Below, piece after piece: positions 53,839 through 62,544 of a stretch of 64,000 nucleotides of DNA. The stretch spans positions 1,922,001 through 1,986,000 of the forward strand of contig OZ220479.1 of assembly GCA_965115885.1 (NCBI GenBank), given 5' to 3'. The position numbers and the translations under genes were made by a program. Every line of letters begins with the position of its first letter. The stretch's first letter is position 1. Origin of the DNA: BD2-11 sp965115885 (GTDB taxonomy: Bacteria; Gemmatimonadota; Gemmatimonadetes; Longimicrobiales; Gaopeijiaceae). The notes beneath the pieces were generated by a model. It did not search any database, was not told the DNA's origin, and was given only the letters and a program-made list of their open reading frames with translations.

Positions 53839-53939
53839 ACCCCAGCAGTACCGGAATTTCCGAACCTCCGCCGGACCGCCGACGCTCCTCGGGGATCGAC
53901 CCGGACGCGGATCCGCCGCGGGCGGGAGCCCCGGCGTGA
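53829..53939 (+). CDS. possible 36-residue protein or remnant between moxR and CNNM gene
   Basis: A GTG at 53829 inside the last codons of moxR (GTGGAGGTAG) opens a frame of 36 codons ending TGA at 53937-53939, where it overlaps the GTG start of the next gene. The product is proline/aspartate-rich (MEVDPSSTGISEPPPDRRRS) with no known motif. Overlaps at both ends are typical for a coupled gene, but the length is too small to exclude a chance frame; it might be what is left of a DUF58-type partner. Confidence 0.35.
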   Translation: MEVDPSSTGISEPPPDRRRSSGIDPDADPPRAGAPA

Positions 53940-55192
53940 CCGCGATCCTGCTGGCGCTCGGGCTGGTGTTGCTCGCCGCCTCCGGGCTGCTGACCGCAGC
54001 CCAGACCGCCTGCGCCACCGTGGGCGAATCCCGCATCCGGACCCTCGTGGACGAAGGCTTCCAGGAGGCGGACAAACTGTCCCGCCTGCGGGGGGATCCG
54101 GCCCGGTTCCTCGACTCCTACGCGCTCTTCGACACCGCGTTCGGCGCAGGGGCCGTCGGGCTCTGGGTCGGGGCGCTCGCCCGGGTCGGAGCCGGATCGG
54201 CGGCCTTGGTCGCCGCGGTCGCCGCCGCCGCCGCGGCTCTGGTCGCGTTCAAGCTGGCGGCGCGGGCGGTCGCTCAGGCCAGACCGGTTCGGCTGGCGCT
54301 CGTCGGCGCGCCCGGATTGCTGCTGCTCGAGCGGCTCTCGCGCCCGCTCCTGCGTTCGGTGCGTCGCTTCGCGCGCCGCTGGACCCGCCGGCCGGGCGAG
54401 GAGGGCCGCTCGGTCGACGAGCGCGAGGTGGGCGAGCTGGCCAGACTGGGGCGCGAAGAGGGCGTCGTGCTGCCCGAGGAGCACGAGCTGGCGGAGCGCG
54501 CCTTTCGTCTGGACGAAACCGCAGCCTGGGACGTGATGACGCCCCGCGTGTCCGTCTTCGCCTGGAGCGACGCGCTCCGGCTGGACGACATCGTCGAACA
54601 GCTGCCCGGGGTGCCGTATTCGCGGGTGCCGGTGTTCGGCGAGTCGATCGACGACATCACCGGCATCCTCTACGTGCGCGAAGCCTATGCGGCCCATTCC
54701 GGCGGGCAGTCGGACGCGCGGCTGTCCGAACTCTCCAGGGATCCCTTCTTCGTCCCCGGTTCCCTGCCCCTCACGCGCCTGCTGCGGGATTTCCAGATTC
54801 GACGCATCCACATGGGCATCGTGGCCGACGAGTTCGGGGGGACCGACGGGCTCGTCACCCTGGAGGACATCCTGGAGGAGCTGGTGGGCGAGATCGTGGA
54901 CGAGACCGATCCCGCCTCCGAACCCATCGTGCGCGTCTCGCGGACGGAGGCGATCGTGGAGGGATCCACGGAACTGCGGGAGATCAACTACGCGATGAAC
55001 GTGTCCCTGCCCCACCTCGAGCACCGGTCGCTGAACGGGTTCCTGGTGGAGCGACTCGGCCACGTGCCCGCCCGGGGCGAGAGGGTGGAGATGGCGGGGG
55101 TGGACATCGAGATCGTGGAGGCCTCCGAGACGCAGATCCTGCATGCCCGGCTGCGCAAACTCTCCGCGCACGGGAGCGGAGGAACCGAATAG
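53936..55192 (+). CDS. CNNM/CorC-type transporter-associated protein
   Basis: The 418-residue membrane protein has three to four helices (LLALGLVLLAASGLLTAAQT, AALVAAVAAAAAALVAFKLA), a pair of CBS domains (MTPRVSVFAWSDALRLDDIV; FQIRRIHMGIVADEFGGTDG) and a C-terminal CorC/HlyC domain with IVDETDPASEPIVR. These proteins move or sense Mg2+ or Co2+; the old name haemolysin is misleading. The start is GTG 53936. Only two bases separate it from the next gene, so the order moxR - small frame - CNNM - carbonic-anhydrase-like is one transcript. Confidence 0.93.
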   Translation: MTAILLALGLVLLAASGLLTAAQTACATVGESRIRTLVDEGFQEADKLSRLRGDPARFLDSYALFDTAFGAGAVGLWVGALARVGAGSAALVAAVAAAAAALVAFKLAARAVAQARPVRLALVGAPGLLLLERLSRPLLRSVRRFARRWTRRPGEEGRSVDEREVGELARLGREEGVVLPEEHELAERAFRLDETAAWDVMTPRVSVFAWSDALRLDDIVEQLPGVPYSRVPVFGESIDDITGILYVREAYAAHSGGQSDARLSELSRDPFFVPGSLPLTRLLRDFQIRRIHMGIVADEFGGTDGLVTLEDILEELVGEIVDETDPASEPIVRVSRTEAIVEGSTELREINYAMNVSLPHLEHRSLNGFLVERLGHVPARGERVEMAGVDIEIVEASETQILHARLRKLSAHGSGGTE

Positions 55193-55194
55193 CC

Positions 55195-55773
55195 TTGGCG
55201 CTGATCCTGCCGTTCGACGGACGTACGCCCAAGGTGGCGAAGAGCGCCTTCCTGGCGCCCACGGCGGTCCTGATCGGGGACGTGACCGTGGGCGAAGAGG
55301 CCAGCGTCTGGTTCGGGGCGGTGCTCCGAGGAGACGACCCGGAGCACGGGATCTCCATCGGCGCGCGCAGCAACGTCCAGGAGAACTGCGTGGTGCACGT
55401 GGGCCACTGGGGGCCCACGACGGTCGGAGCGGACGTGACCGTCGGACACGGCGCGAAGTTCGAAAGTTGCACGCTGGGCGACCGTACGGTCGTAGGGATG
55501 AACGCGGTCGTCCTGCAGGGGGCGCGGGTGGGCGCCGGCTGCGTGCTGGCGGCGGGAACGGTGGTGCTCGAAGGCGCCGACATCCCCGCCCGCAGCTTGG
55601 TCGCGGGCGTCCCCGGACGGGTCAAGAAGGTCTTGGAGGGCGCGTCGGCGCGCTGGGCGGAAGGCGGCGGCGACCACTACGTGCAGCTGTCGCGGCGCTA
55701 CGCGAAAGAGTGGGGCGACCGCTTTCGGGGCGACCCGGGCCGCCTCGTCCGGGGAACGGAGCCGTCCGAATGA
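55195..55773 (+). CDS. gamma-carbonic-anhydrase-like hexapeptide protein
   Basis: The 192-residue left-handed beta-helix protein begins with TTG 55195. Repeats such as TAVLIGDVTVGEEASVWFGA, TTVGADVTVGHGAKF and SCTLGDRTVVGMNAVVLQGA build the helix, then a C-terminal helix follows (HYVQLSRRYAKEW). In Cam-type enzymes three histidines bind the metal. Here H68 (CVVHVG) and H85 (VGHGA) are kept, but the third position is E90 (KFESC). It may bind a metal differently or have lost anhydrase activity. Many YrdA/PaaY relatives have unknown substrates. Confidence 0.9.
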   Translation: MALILPFDGRTPKVAKSAFLAPTAVLIGDVTVGEEASVWFGAVLRGDDPEHGISIGARSNVQENCVVHVGHWGPTTVGADVTVGHGAKFESCTLGDRTVVGMNAVVLQGARVGAGCVLAAGTVVLEGADIPARSLVAGVPGRVKKVLEGASARWAEGGGDHYVQLSRRYAKEWGDRFRGDPGRLVRGTEPSE

Positions 55774-55803
55774 CGGGCCGCACGGGCCGCCGCCGAGCGA
55801 GGC

Positions 55804-56592
55804 TCACGCGCGCGTGAGCGCGTAGAGCACGATCCCGCCCGCGACCGCCGCGTTGAGCGAGTCGGCCGCCCCGGACATGGGCACCGCCGCGCGCGCGTCG
55901 GCCGCGCGGCGGATCGTCGCGCGCACCCCCGCACCCTCGTTGCCGACCACCAACATCCACGGGGGCGCGACGGAGAGGTCGGCCACGTCCCGGCCGGCCG
56001 CATCGGCCACGATCACCCGAACCCCGGAAGTCCGGGCCCGCACTTCGCTCCACGACGCCGACACCACCGGGATGCGGAACACGCTGCCCGCCGACGCCCG
56101 CACCGCCTTGGCGCCCCAGGGATCCGCAGCGCCGTCCAGAGCGATCGCGGCGGCGAGGCCGAAAGCGTGCGCGGTACGGACCAGGGTGCCCAGATTGCCC
56201 GGGTCCCGGACGCCGTCCGCCGCCAGAAAACGGACGTCGCCTCCGGAGGGCGAGAGCGCCTCCGGGGTCGACGCCGGCTCCTCGCAGACCAGCAGGATCC
56301 CCTGGGGGCTCGCCGTGGCGGAGACGGCCGCCATCTCGCGCTCCTCCACCCACTCCGGGGCGACGCCGCGCGCCTCCAGCTTCGCGAGCAACGTCTCTCC
56401 CCAAGGAGCGCGCACGAGCGCGGGCGAGCAGACCGCGAAGCGCAGAGCCGCGCCGGACGCGAGGGCTTCGGAGGATGCGCGCACCCCCTCGACCAGCACG
56501 CACCGCTCGCGGGCGCGGCTCCGGCCGCTCCCCAGCCGCGCCAGCAGCCGCGTCCGGCGCTTGCTCAGCGCCGGTCCGGCGAACCCGGTCAC
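55804..56592 (-). CDS. SpoU/TrmH-family RNA 2'-O-methyltransferase
   Basis: The 262-residue SPOUT enzyme methylates a ribose in rRNA or tRNA. Motif 1 is DGVRDPGNLGTLVRTAHAFG, motif 2 LVVGNEGAGVRATIRRAAD and motif 3 VPMSGAADSLNAAVAGGIVL. The N-terminal substrate-binding domain (RCVLVEGVRASSEALASG) resembles RlmB/TsnR. GTG 56592 is a likely start; other in-frame codons further upstream give an arginine-rich extension. The exact target nucleotide is unknown. It converges on the carbonic-anhydrase gene. Confidence 0.9.
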   Translation of the reverse strand: MTGFAGPALSKRRTRLLARLGSGRSRARERCVLVEGVRASSEALASGAALRFAVCSPALVRAPWGETLLAKLEARGVAPEWVEEREMAAVSATASPQGILLVCEEPASTPEALSPSGGDVRFLAADGVRDPGNLGTLVRTAHAFGLAAAIALDGAADPWGAKAVRASAGSVFRIPVVSASWSEVRARTSGVRVIVADAAGRDVADLSVAPPWMLVVGNEGAGVRATIRRAADARAAVPMSGAADSLNAAVAGGIVLYALTRA

Positions 56593-56741
56593 GTAGCGCG
56601 CCCGCGCCGGCCGGACGACGCGTTCCCGCGGTCCGACCTCCCGCGGCACGCTGCCCGCATCAGGAAAGCGAGGTATGTTTCGGGTCCGGCGGCGGCGCGC
56701 CGCCGCTCCCGCTCCTCGACGCCGCCTACCCGCAACCTTCC

Positions 56742-57578
56742 GTGCCCGCCGCCCCACCGCCGAATCCCGGCCCGCCGCCGGTCGCGCTCACCGTCGCCGG
56801 AAGCGACTCCGGCGGGGGCGCGGGCATTCAGGCGGACATCAAGACCTTCCATGCGTTCGGCGTGTTCGGCGCCTCGGCGATCACCGCCGTCACCGCGCAG
56901 AACACCTTGGGCGTGACCGCGGTCCACCCCGTCCCGGCCGCGGTCGTGCGCGCGCAGATCGACGCGGTCGCGGTCGATCTGCGTCCACGCGCCCTCAAGA
57001 CCGGGATGCTCGCGACCGCCGAGCTGGCCGAAACCGTCTCCGAGGCCATCGCCGCGCACGGAGCGGGCGCCTACGTCATGGACCCGGTCATGGTCGCCGC
57101 GAGCGGCCACCGCCTGCTCGAACCCGACGCCGAGGCCGTCCTGGCGCGCCGCCTGCTCCCGCTCGCCGCGCTGGTGACCCCGAACCTGCGGGAAGCTTCG
57201 TTGCTCACCGGCGTCGAGGTCGACTCCCTCGCGGCGATGCGGACGGCCGCCCGGACTCTGGTCGGGATGGGAGCGGGCGCGGCGCTGGTCAAGGGCGGCC
57301 ACCTGCGCTCGGGGGAGGCGGCGGACGTGTTCCGCGACGGGAACGGGGAACGCGTCTGGCGGCGGGCGCGCATCGCGACCCGCCACGTGCACGGCACCGG
57401 GTGCACGCTCGCCGCCGCGGTGGCCGCCGGCCTGGCCCGCGGCGCGCCGCTCCCGCGAGCCGTGGCCGTGGCCGTCGACTTCGTCGCGCGCGCGATTCGC
57501 TCCGCGCCGGGACTGGGCGCGGGAGGCGGTCCCGTCAACCACTTCGTCGAGCCCGGCACGGCCGCCGACCGAACCTGA
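56742..57578 (+). CDS. thiD: hydroxymethylpyrimidine/phosphomethylpyrimidine kinase
   Basis: ThiD phosphorylates HMP and HMP-P for thiamine synthesis; its product is the substrate of ThiE. The 278-residue ribokinase-fold protein has the HMP site VAGSDSGGGAGIQADIKTFH, DPVMVAASGHRLLEPDA, and HVHGTGCTLAAAVAAGLARG with the anion hole and catalytic aspartate-equivalent region. GTG 56742 is the chosen start, followed by a short proline-rich tail. No TPP riboswitch is recognised in the 150 bases before it, which also hold the divergent methyltransferase start. Confidence 0.93.
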   Translation: MPAAPPPNPGPPPVALTVAGSDSGGGAGIQADIKTFHAFGVFGASAITAVTAQNTLGVTAVHPVPAAVVRAQIDAVAVDLRPRALKTGMLATAELAETVSEAIAAHGAGAYVMDPVMVAASGHRLLEPDAEAVLARRLLPLAALVTPNLREASLLTGVEVDSLAAMRTAARTLVGMGAGAALVKGGHLRSGEAADVFRDGNGERVWRRARIATRHVHGTGCTLAAAVAAGLARGAPLPRAVAVAVDFVARAIRSAPGLGAGGGPVNHFVEPGTAADRT

Positions 57579-57613
57579 ACCCCGGACCCCGGGACCGACG
57601 CGGCGCGCGCGCA

Positions 57614-58474
57614 TCAGTCCGCGAACGCGCCCCCCGCCAGCATCCCCCGGATCACTCGCGTCAGCACCGCCCCCGCCCGCTCGCCCACCGCCAGAACCTC
57701 TCCATGCGACAGAGCCTCGGCGCCTTCCGCCCCGGACGTCCCCACCCCGCACGCCATGTTGGTGACCATGCCGAAAGCCAGCACCCGCACGCCGCGCGCG
57801 CGCAGGGCGAGGACCTCGGGCACGACCGACATCCCGACCGCGTCCCCGCCCATCCGCTCGACCATCCGTATCTCGGCCGGGGTCTCGAAGCTGGGGCCGA
57901 GCAGGGCCGTGTAGACCCCGCGCGCCAGCCGGACGCCCATCCGGGCCGCCTGCGCGATCGCGGATTCCCGCAACTCCGCGTCGTAGGGAGCGCTCATGTC
58001 CGGAAACGGGTTCGCGTCCCCCGCCCGGGCGGGCGGGGGCAACGACGTGCGCCCCAGCAGGTCGATGTGGTCGTCGATCGCCATCAGGTCGCCGGGGCGC
58101 AGGCGCCGGTTCACCCCGCCCACCGCGGCCGTGACGACGGAGCTCGCCACTCCGAGCGCCGCCGCGATGCGGGCCGGCGCCGTGACCGCCCAGGGCGGAT
58201 GGCCTTCGTAGAAGTGCAACCGCCCGCACTGCGCGAGCACGCCCACGCCCGCGCAGCGCCCGAAGACGAACCGGCCCGAATGCCCCGCGACCCCGGTCGA
58301 CGGAAGACCGGGAATCTTCTCGAACGGCACGTCCTCCTCCGCCTCGATCATCCGCTCGAGCCCGCCCAACCCCGAGCCGAGCACCAGATGCACCCGCGGA
58401 GCCGTGCGCGCCCGCGCCTCCAGCGACGCCGTCACCGCGTCGAAGTCGGCGCCCGGACCGACGCCCGGCCTCAC
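57614..58474 (-). CDS. punA: purine nucleoside phosphorylase
   Basis: This enzyme cleaves purine nucleosides with phosphate. The 286-residue trimer-type protein shows VHLVLGSGLGGLERMI, the phosphate/nucleoside motifs GHSGRFVFG and GRLHFYEGHPPWAVT, and the purine-binding LLGPSFETPAEIRMVERMGG with VGMSVVPEV and AFGMVTNMACGV. The start is GTG 58474. It follows the nucleoside transporter gene by 25 bases, so import and cleavage of nucleosides are linked. Confidence 0.94.
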   Translation of the reverse strand: MRPGVGPGADFDAVTASLEARARTAPRVHLVLGSGLGGLERMIEAEEDVPFEKIPGLPSTGVAGHSGRFVFGRCAGVGVLAQCGRLHFYEGHPPWAVTAPARIAAALGVASSVVTAAVGGVNRRLRPGDLMAIDDHIDLLGRTSLPPPARAGDANPFPDMSAPYDAELRESAIAQAARMGVRLARGVYTALLGPSFETPAEIRMVERMGGDAVGMSVVPEVLALRARGVRVLAFGMVTNMACGVGTSGAEGAEALSHGEVLAVGERAGAVLTRVIRGMLAGGAFAD

Positions 58475-58499
58475 GGAACCGCCCCCGCCGCATCCGGCC

Positions 58500-60011
58500 T
58501 CACAATATCATTCCCGCCACTGTGGCGGTCATGAAGGCGGCGAGCGAGCCGCCCACCATGGCCCGCAGCCCGATGCGCGAGAGGTCGCGGCGGCGCGACG
58601 GCGCGATGCTGCCGATGCCGCCGATCTGGATGGCGATGGAGGAGAAGTTGGCGAAACCGCAAAGCGCGTAGGTGGCGACGACGACCGAGCGCGGCTCGAG
58701 ACCGGAGCCTTCGCCGAGCAGCCCGGCCAGCTCCACGTAGGCCACGAACTCGTTGAGCGTCGTCTTGATCCCCATCAGCGAGCCCACCGCCAACGCATCG
58801 GTCCAGGGCACGCCCATCAGCCACGCCAGCGGCGCCAGACACAATCCCAGGATCGACTGCAGGGTGAGGTCGGGCAGGCCCGCGAAGCTCCCGGCCCAGC
58901 CCAGCAATCCGTTGATCAGCGAGATCAGCGCCACGAAGGCGAGCAGCATCGCGCCCACGTTGAGCGCCAGCCGCATCCCCTCCCCCGCCCCGCGCGCGGC
59001 CGCGTCGATGACGTTCACGTCCGTCTTCTCCACGCTCCGCACCGCGCGTCCCGCCGTCTCGGGCCGGGCGTCCTCCGGGTACATGAGCTTGGCCACCATC
59101 AGCGCCGCGGGCGCGGACATGACCGACGCCGCCATCAGGTGCCCGGCGATGTCGGGGAAGAAGGAAACCAGGAATCCGACGTACGCCGCCATCACCCCGC
59201 CCGCGACCGTGGCGAAGCCGGCGGTCATCACCGCGTTCAGCTCCGACATGGTCATCCTCTCGACGAAGGGCTTGACGACCAGCGGCGCCTCGGTCTGGCC
59301 CACGAAGACGTTGCCCGCCGCGGAGAGAGTCTCGGCCCCCGAGGTGCGCATGGTGCGTTGCATCGCCCACGCCATCCCGCGCACCACGAACCCCATGACG
59401 CCCAAGTGATAGAGCACCGTCATGAACGAGGCGAAGAAGATGATGGTGGGCAGCACCGAAAAGGCCAGGAAGGACGCGGTGCCGGCGACCCGCCCGGGGA
59501 TCGGAACGAAGTCGCCGTTGCCCGGCTCCCCCGTGCCGACGGGAACGTTGTTGTCGACCAAGTTGCCGAAGACGAAGCGGGCCCCCTCCACCGCATGGCC
59601 GAGCAGCCCGGCGACCACCGTGTTGGCCCCCTCGAAGAGCGCCAGCCCGACCGGCGTCTTGAGGATGAAGAAAGCGAACAGCAGCTGGAGCGAGGCGCCC
59701 CAGGCGACGACCCGCCAAGGGATCCTGCGCCGGTCCACGCTGGAGGCCCACGCGATCAGGCCCAGGACCAACAGGCCGAGCAGCGACCGGGCCCGCTGCC
59801 AGAGCGGCGTATCGAGGCCGCCGGCGGCGACCGAGGCGGCCGGACTCGGCGCCTGTTGTCCCGGAGCGGCCGCTTCCGCCGGCGCCGGCGCCCCTTCGTC
59901 GGCGGCCGCTCCCGACGCCGCCACGCCCGCGCCCAGCAACAAGGCGCAGACGATCCAGAGGATCGCGAGCCCGAACCCGGGGCGGGCTCGGAATTCGGCG
60001 GGACGAATCAC
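58500..60011 (-). CDS. concentrative nucleoside transporter (CNT/NupC family)
   Basis: This 503-residue inner-membrane symporter takes up nucleosides with H+ or Na+. Family motifs are PTIIFFASFMTVLYHLGVM, GQTEAPLVVKPFVERMT (substrate site), MTAGFATVAGGVMAAYVGFL, and TTLNEFVAYVEL with CGFANFSSIAIQIGGIGSIA. The N-terminus carries an additional hydrophobic segment and an alanine/proline-rich linker (about 60 residues) before the conserved core. The start is GTG 60011. It is divergent from dnaK and co-transcribed with punA. Confidence 0.94.
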   Translation of the reverse strand: MIRPAEFRARPGFGLAILWIVCALLLGAGVAASGAAADEGAPAPAEAAAPGQQAPSPAASVAAGGLDTPLWQRARSLLGLLVLGLIAWASSVDRRRIPWRVVAWGASLQLLFAFFILKTPVGLALFEGANTVVAGLLGHAVEGARFVFGNLVDNNVPVGTGEPGNGDFVPIPGRVAGTASFLAFSVLPTIIFFASFMTVLYHLGVMGFVVRGMAWAMQRTMRTSGAETLSAAGNVFVGQTEAPLVVKPFVERMTMSELNAVMTAGFATVAGGVMAAYVGFLVSFFPDIAGHLMAASVMSAPAALMVAKLMYPEDARPETAGRAVRSVEKTDVNVIDAAARGAGEGMRLALNVGAMLLAFVALISLINGLLGWAGSFAGLPDLTLQSILGLCLAPLAWLMGVPWTDALAVGSLMGIKTTLNEFVAYVELAGLLGEGSGLEPRSVVVATYALCGFANFSSIAIQIGGIGSIAPSRRRDLSRIGLRAMVGGSLAAFMTATVAGMIL

Positions 60012-60397
60012 GCGCGCTCCGAGGCGAGCGGCTCCGCGTCGGAGGCGCTCGGGCGCTTCGCCGACGCGCCCTCGGCGCGCCGGCCGCGCGCCCGCGGGCG
60101 GGGAGGGATGGGGCGAGCCATGGCGGAACCGGTCGAGGGAAACGGGGGCGAACGCTCGGGCGGCACCAGGATAACCCGGAAGGGGCGAAGCCTGCCACTT
60201 TGTCCGTCTCCCGAGAGCCGGATCCGCCACATCGGCAGATCCGGGGGCTCCGGATCCGGCACGAAGGTTGCTTGCCGGAGTGTTCGAGCCTGCGAGCGGG
60301 CTCGCGCGCTCGAAGCCGACGGCCCTGCTTCGAAGGGACGGCACGGTCGCGTGCGGTTCGCTCGTTCATCCGGAATCGCACGCGAGGAGAGGGCAGC
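60012..60397. promoter_or_regulatory. divergent intergenic region between nupC-punA and dnaK
   Basis: About 385 bases must contain both promoters. An inverted repeat gccggatcc / ggatccggc lies near 60220-60260, and ttcgagc / gctcgaa at 60283-60289 and 60308-60314. No CIRCE element (TTAGCACTC-N9-GAGTGCTAA) is present, so HrcA control of dnaK is unlikely. No clear sigma-32-like promoter could be assigned. Confidence 0.4.
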
Positions 60398-62335
60398 ATG
60401 GGCAAGGTCATCGGAATCGATCTGGGAACGACCAACTCGGTGGTCGCCGTCATGGAGGGAGGCGAGCCGGTCGTCATCCCCAGCGCGGAGGGCGGGCGCA
60501 CCACGCCCTCGGTGGTGGCCTTCACCAAGGACGGGGACCGGCTGGTCGGCCAAGTGGCCCGCCGTCAGGCCATCACCAATCCGCAGAACACCGTCTTCTC
60601 CATCAAGCGCTTCATGGGACGCAAGTCCTCCGAGGTGAGCGAGGAGCGCAAGCTGGTGCCCTACGAGGTCACCCGCGACGCGGGCGGGCGCGTGCAGGTC
60701 CGCATCCCCAACGCCGGAAAGACTTTCAACCCGCCCGAGATCTCCGCCCTCATCCTGCAGAAGATGAAGCAGACCGCGGAGGACTACCTGGGCCGAAAAG
60801 TGAGCCAAGCGGTCATCACGGTGCCCGCCTACTTCAACGACGCGCAACGCCAAGCCACCAAGGACGCCGGCAAGATCGCCGGACTCGAGGTGCTGCGGAT
60901 CATCAACGAACCGACGGCGGCGGCGCTCGCCTACGGGTTGGACAAAAAGAAGGACGAGAAGATCGCCGTCTTCGACCTGGGCGGCGGAACCTACGACATC
61001 TCCGTCCTCGAGCTGGGCGAGGGCGTCTTCGAGGTGAAGGCCACCAACGGGGACACCCACCTCGGCGGAGACGACATCGACCAGGTGATCATCGACTGGC
61101 TGATCGCGGAGTTCAAGAAGGAGCAGGGCATCGACCTGTCGAAGGACTCGATGGCGTTGCAGCGGCTCAAGGAAGCCGCCGAGAAGGCCAAGATGGAGCT
61201 GTCCTCGACGATGCAATCCGACATCAACCTGCCCTTCATCACCGCGACTCAAGAGGGCCCCAAGCACCTGAACCACTCGCTCACGCGCGCGCGCTTCGAG
61301 CAACTCGCGGACGCGTTGCTGCAACGCACCATCCCGCCGATGAAGGCCGCGCTCGAGGACGCCGGGCTCGCTCCCGAGGACATCGACGAGGTCATCCTGG
61401 TGGGCGGCTCGACGCGCATTCCGAAAATCCAGGAGATCGTGCGCGAATTCTTCGGCAAGGAGCCGCACCGCGGCGTGAACCCCGACGAGGTGGTGGGCAT
61501 CGGGGCCTCCATCCAGGGCGGCGTGCTGGCCGGCGACGTCAAGGACGTGCTGTTGCTGGACGTCATCCCGCTGTCGCTCGGGATCGAGACTTTGGGCGGG
61601 ATCATGACGCCGCTGATCGAGCGCAACACCACCATCCCGACCCGCAAGTCGGAGGTCTTCTCCACTGCGCAGGACAGTCAGACCACGGTGGAAATCCACG
61701 TTCTCCAGGGCGAGCGCAAGATGGCGCTGGACAACAAGACGATCGGCAAGTTCCAGCTCACCGGCATCCCCCCGGCGCCGCGCGGCATGCCCCAGGTGGA
61801 GGTGACTTTCGACATCGACGCCAACGGCATCCTCAACGTGTCGGCGAAGGACCGCGCCACCGGCAAGGAGCAGAAGATCCGCATCGAGGCTTCGAGCGGG
61901 CTCTCCGACGCCGAGATCGACCGCATGGTGCGCGACGCCGAGCGGCACGCTCGCGAGGACGAGGAACGCAAGGAAAAGGTGGAAGCGCGCAACCAGCTCG
62001 ATTCGCTGGTCTACCAAGTGGAAAAAGACACCGGGGAGTGGGGCGACAAGGTGGGCGGAGACACCCGCGCGCGGCTCGACGAGGCGACGGCCAAGGCGAA
62101 GGACGCGCTCAAGGGGGACGATCTCGCGAGCCTCAACACGGCCCGCGACGAACTCATGCAGGCGTTCAGCGCCGCCGGCCAGGAGATGTATCAGGCGCAG
62201 GCCGCCGAGGCCGAAAGCGCAGGAACCGCTCCGGACGGGGGCGACGAGGAAGGCGACGCCGAGGACGGAGCCGCGGACGACGACGTGATGGAAGCCGACT
62301 ACGAGATCGTCGACGAGGGCGACAAGGCGGAATGA
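60398..62335 (+). CDS. dnaK: molecular chaperone DnaK (Hsp70)
   Basis: DnaK folds and protects proteins in an ATP-dependent cycle with DnaJ and GrpE. The 645-residue protein is complete: GIDLGTTNSVVAVMEGGEP at the start, INEPTAAALAYGLDKKKDE, DLGGGTYDISVLELGEGVFE, LVGGSTRIPKIQEIVREFFG, then the substrate domain (ETLGGIMTPLIERNTTIPT) and a lid ending in an acidic tail (DDDVMEADYEIVDE). GAGGAGA before ATG 60398 is a good ribosome-binding site. grpE and dnaJ are not adjacent. The next gene encodes a DegP-type protease, so the region serves protein quality control. Confidence 0.98.
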   Translation: MGKVIGIDLGTTNSVVAVMEGGEPVVIPSAEGGRTTPSVVAFTKDGDRLVGQVARRQAITNPQNTVFSIKRFMGRKSSEVSEERKLVPYEVTRDAGGRVQVRIPNAGKTFNPPEISALILQKMKQTAEDYLGRKVSQAVITVPAYFNDAQRQATKDAGKIAGLEVLRIINEPTAAALAYGLDKKKDEKIAVFDLGGGTYDISVLELGEGVFEVKATNGDTHLGGDDIDQVIIDWLIAEFKKEQGIDLSKDSMALQRLKEAAEKAKMELSSTMQSDINLPFITATQEGPKHLNHSLTRARFEQLADALLQRTIPPMKAALEDAGLAPEDIDEVILVGGSTRIPKIQEIVREFFGKEPHRGVNPDEVVGIGASIQGGVLAGDVKDVLLLDVIPLSLGIETLGGIMTPLIERNTTIPTRKSEVFSTAQDSQTTVEIHVLQGERKMALDNKTIGKFQLTGIPPAPRGMPQVEVTFDIDANGILNVSAKDRATGKEQKIRIEASSGLSDAEIDRMVRDAERHAREDEERKEKVEARNQLDSLVYQVEKDTGEWGDKVGGDTRARLDEATAKAKDALKGDDLASLNTARDELMQAFSAAGQEMYQAQAAEAESAGTAPDGGDEEGDAEDGAADDDVMEADYEIVDEGDKAE

Positions 62336-62544
62336 GGAGGACCGGACGGGATTCCCGCCAAGGAGCGGCGCCCGGGAGGCGCGTCCGAGCCCGCCGGGCC
62401 AAGCTCCCGGATCCCGACCGGGACAACTCCGAAGCTGCGCGGCGCATCGAAGAAAGGCGTGCACGGGGCACGAGAATCCCGGGGGCGGGCGGCGCAAGCC
62501 TCCCTCCCCCGCGCCGGTTGCGGCGACAACACAGGAGGCCGGGA

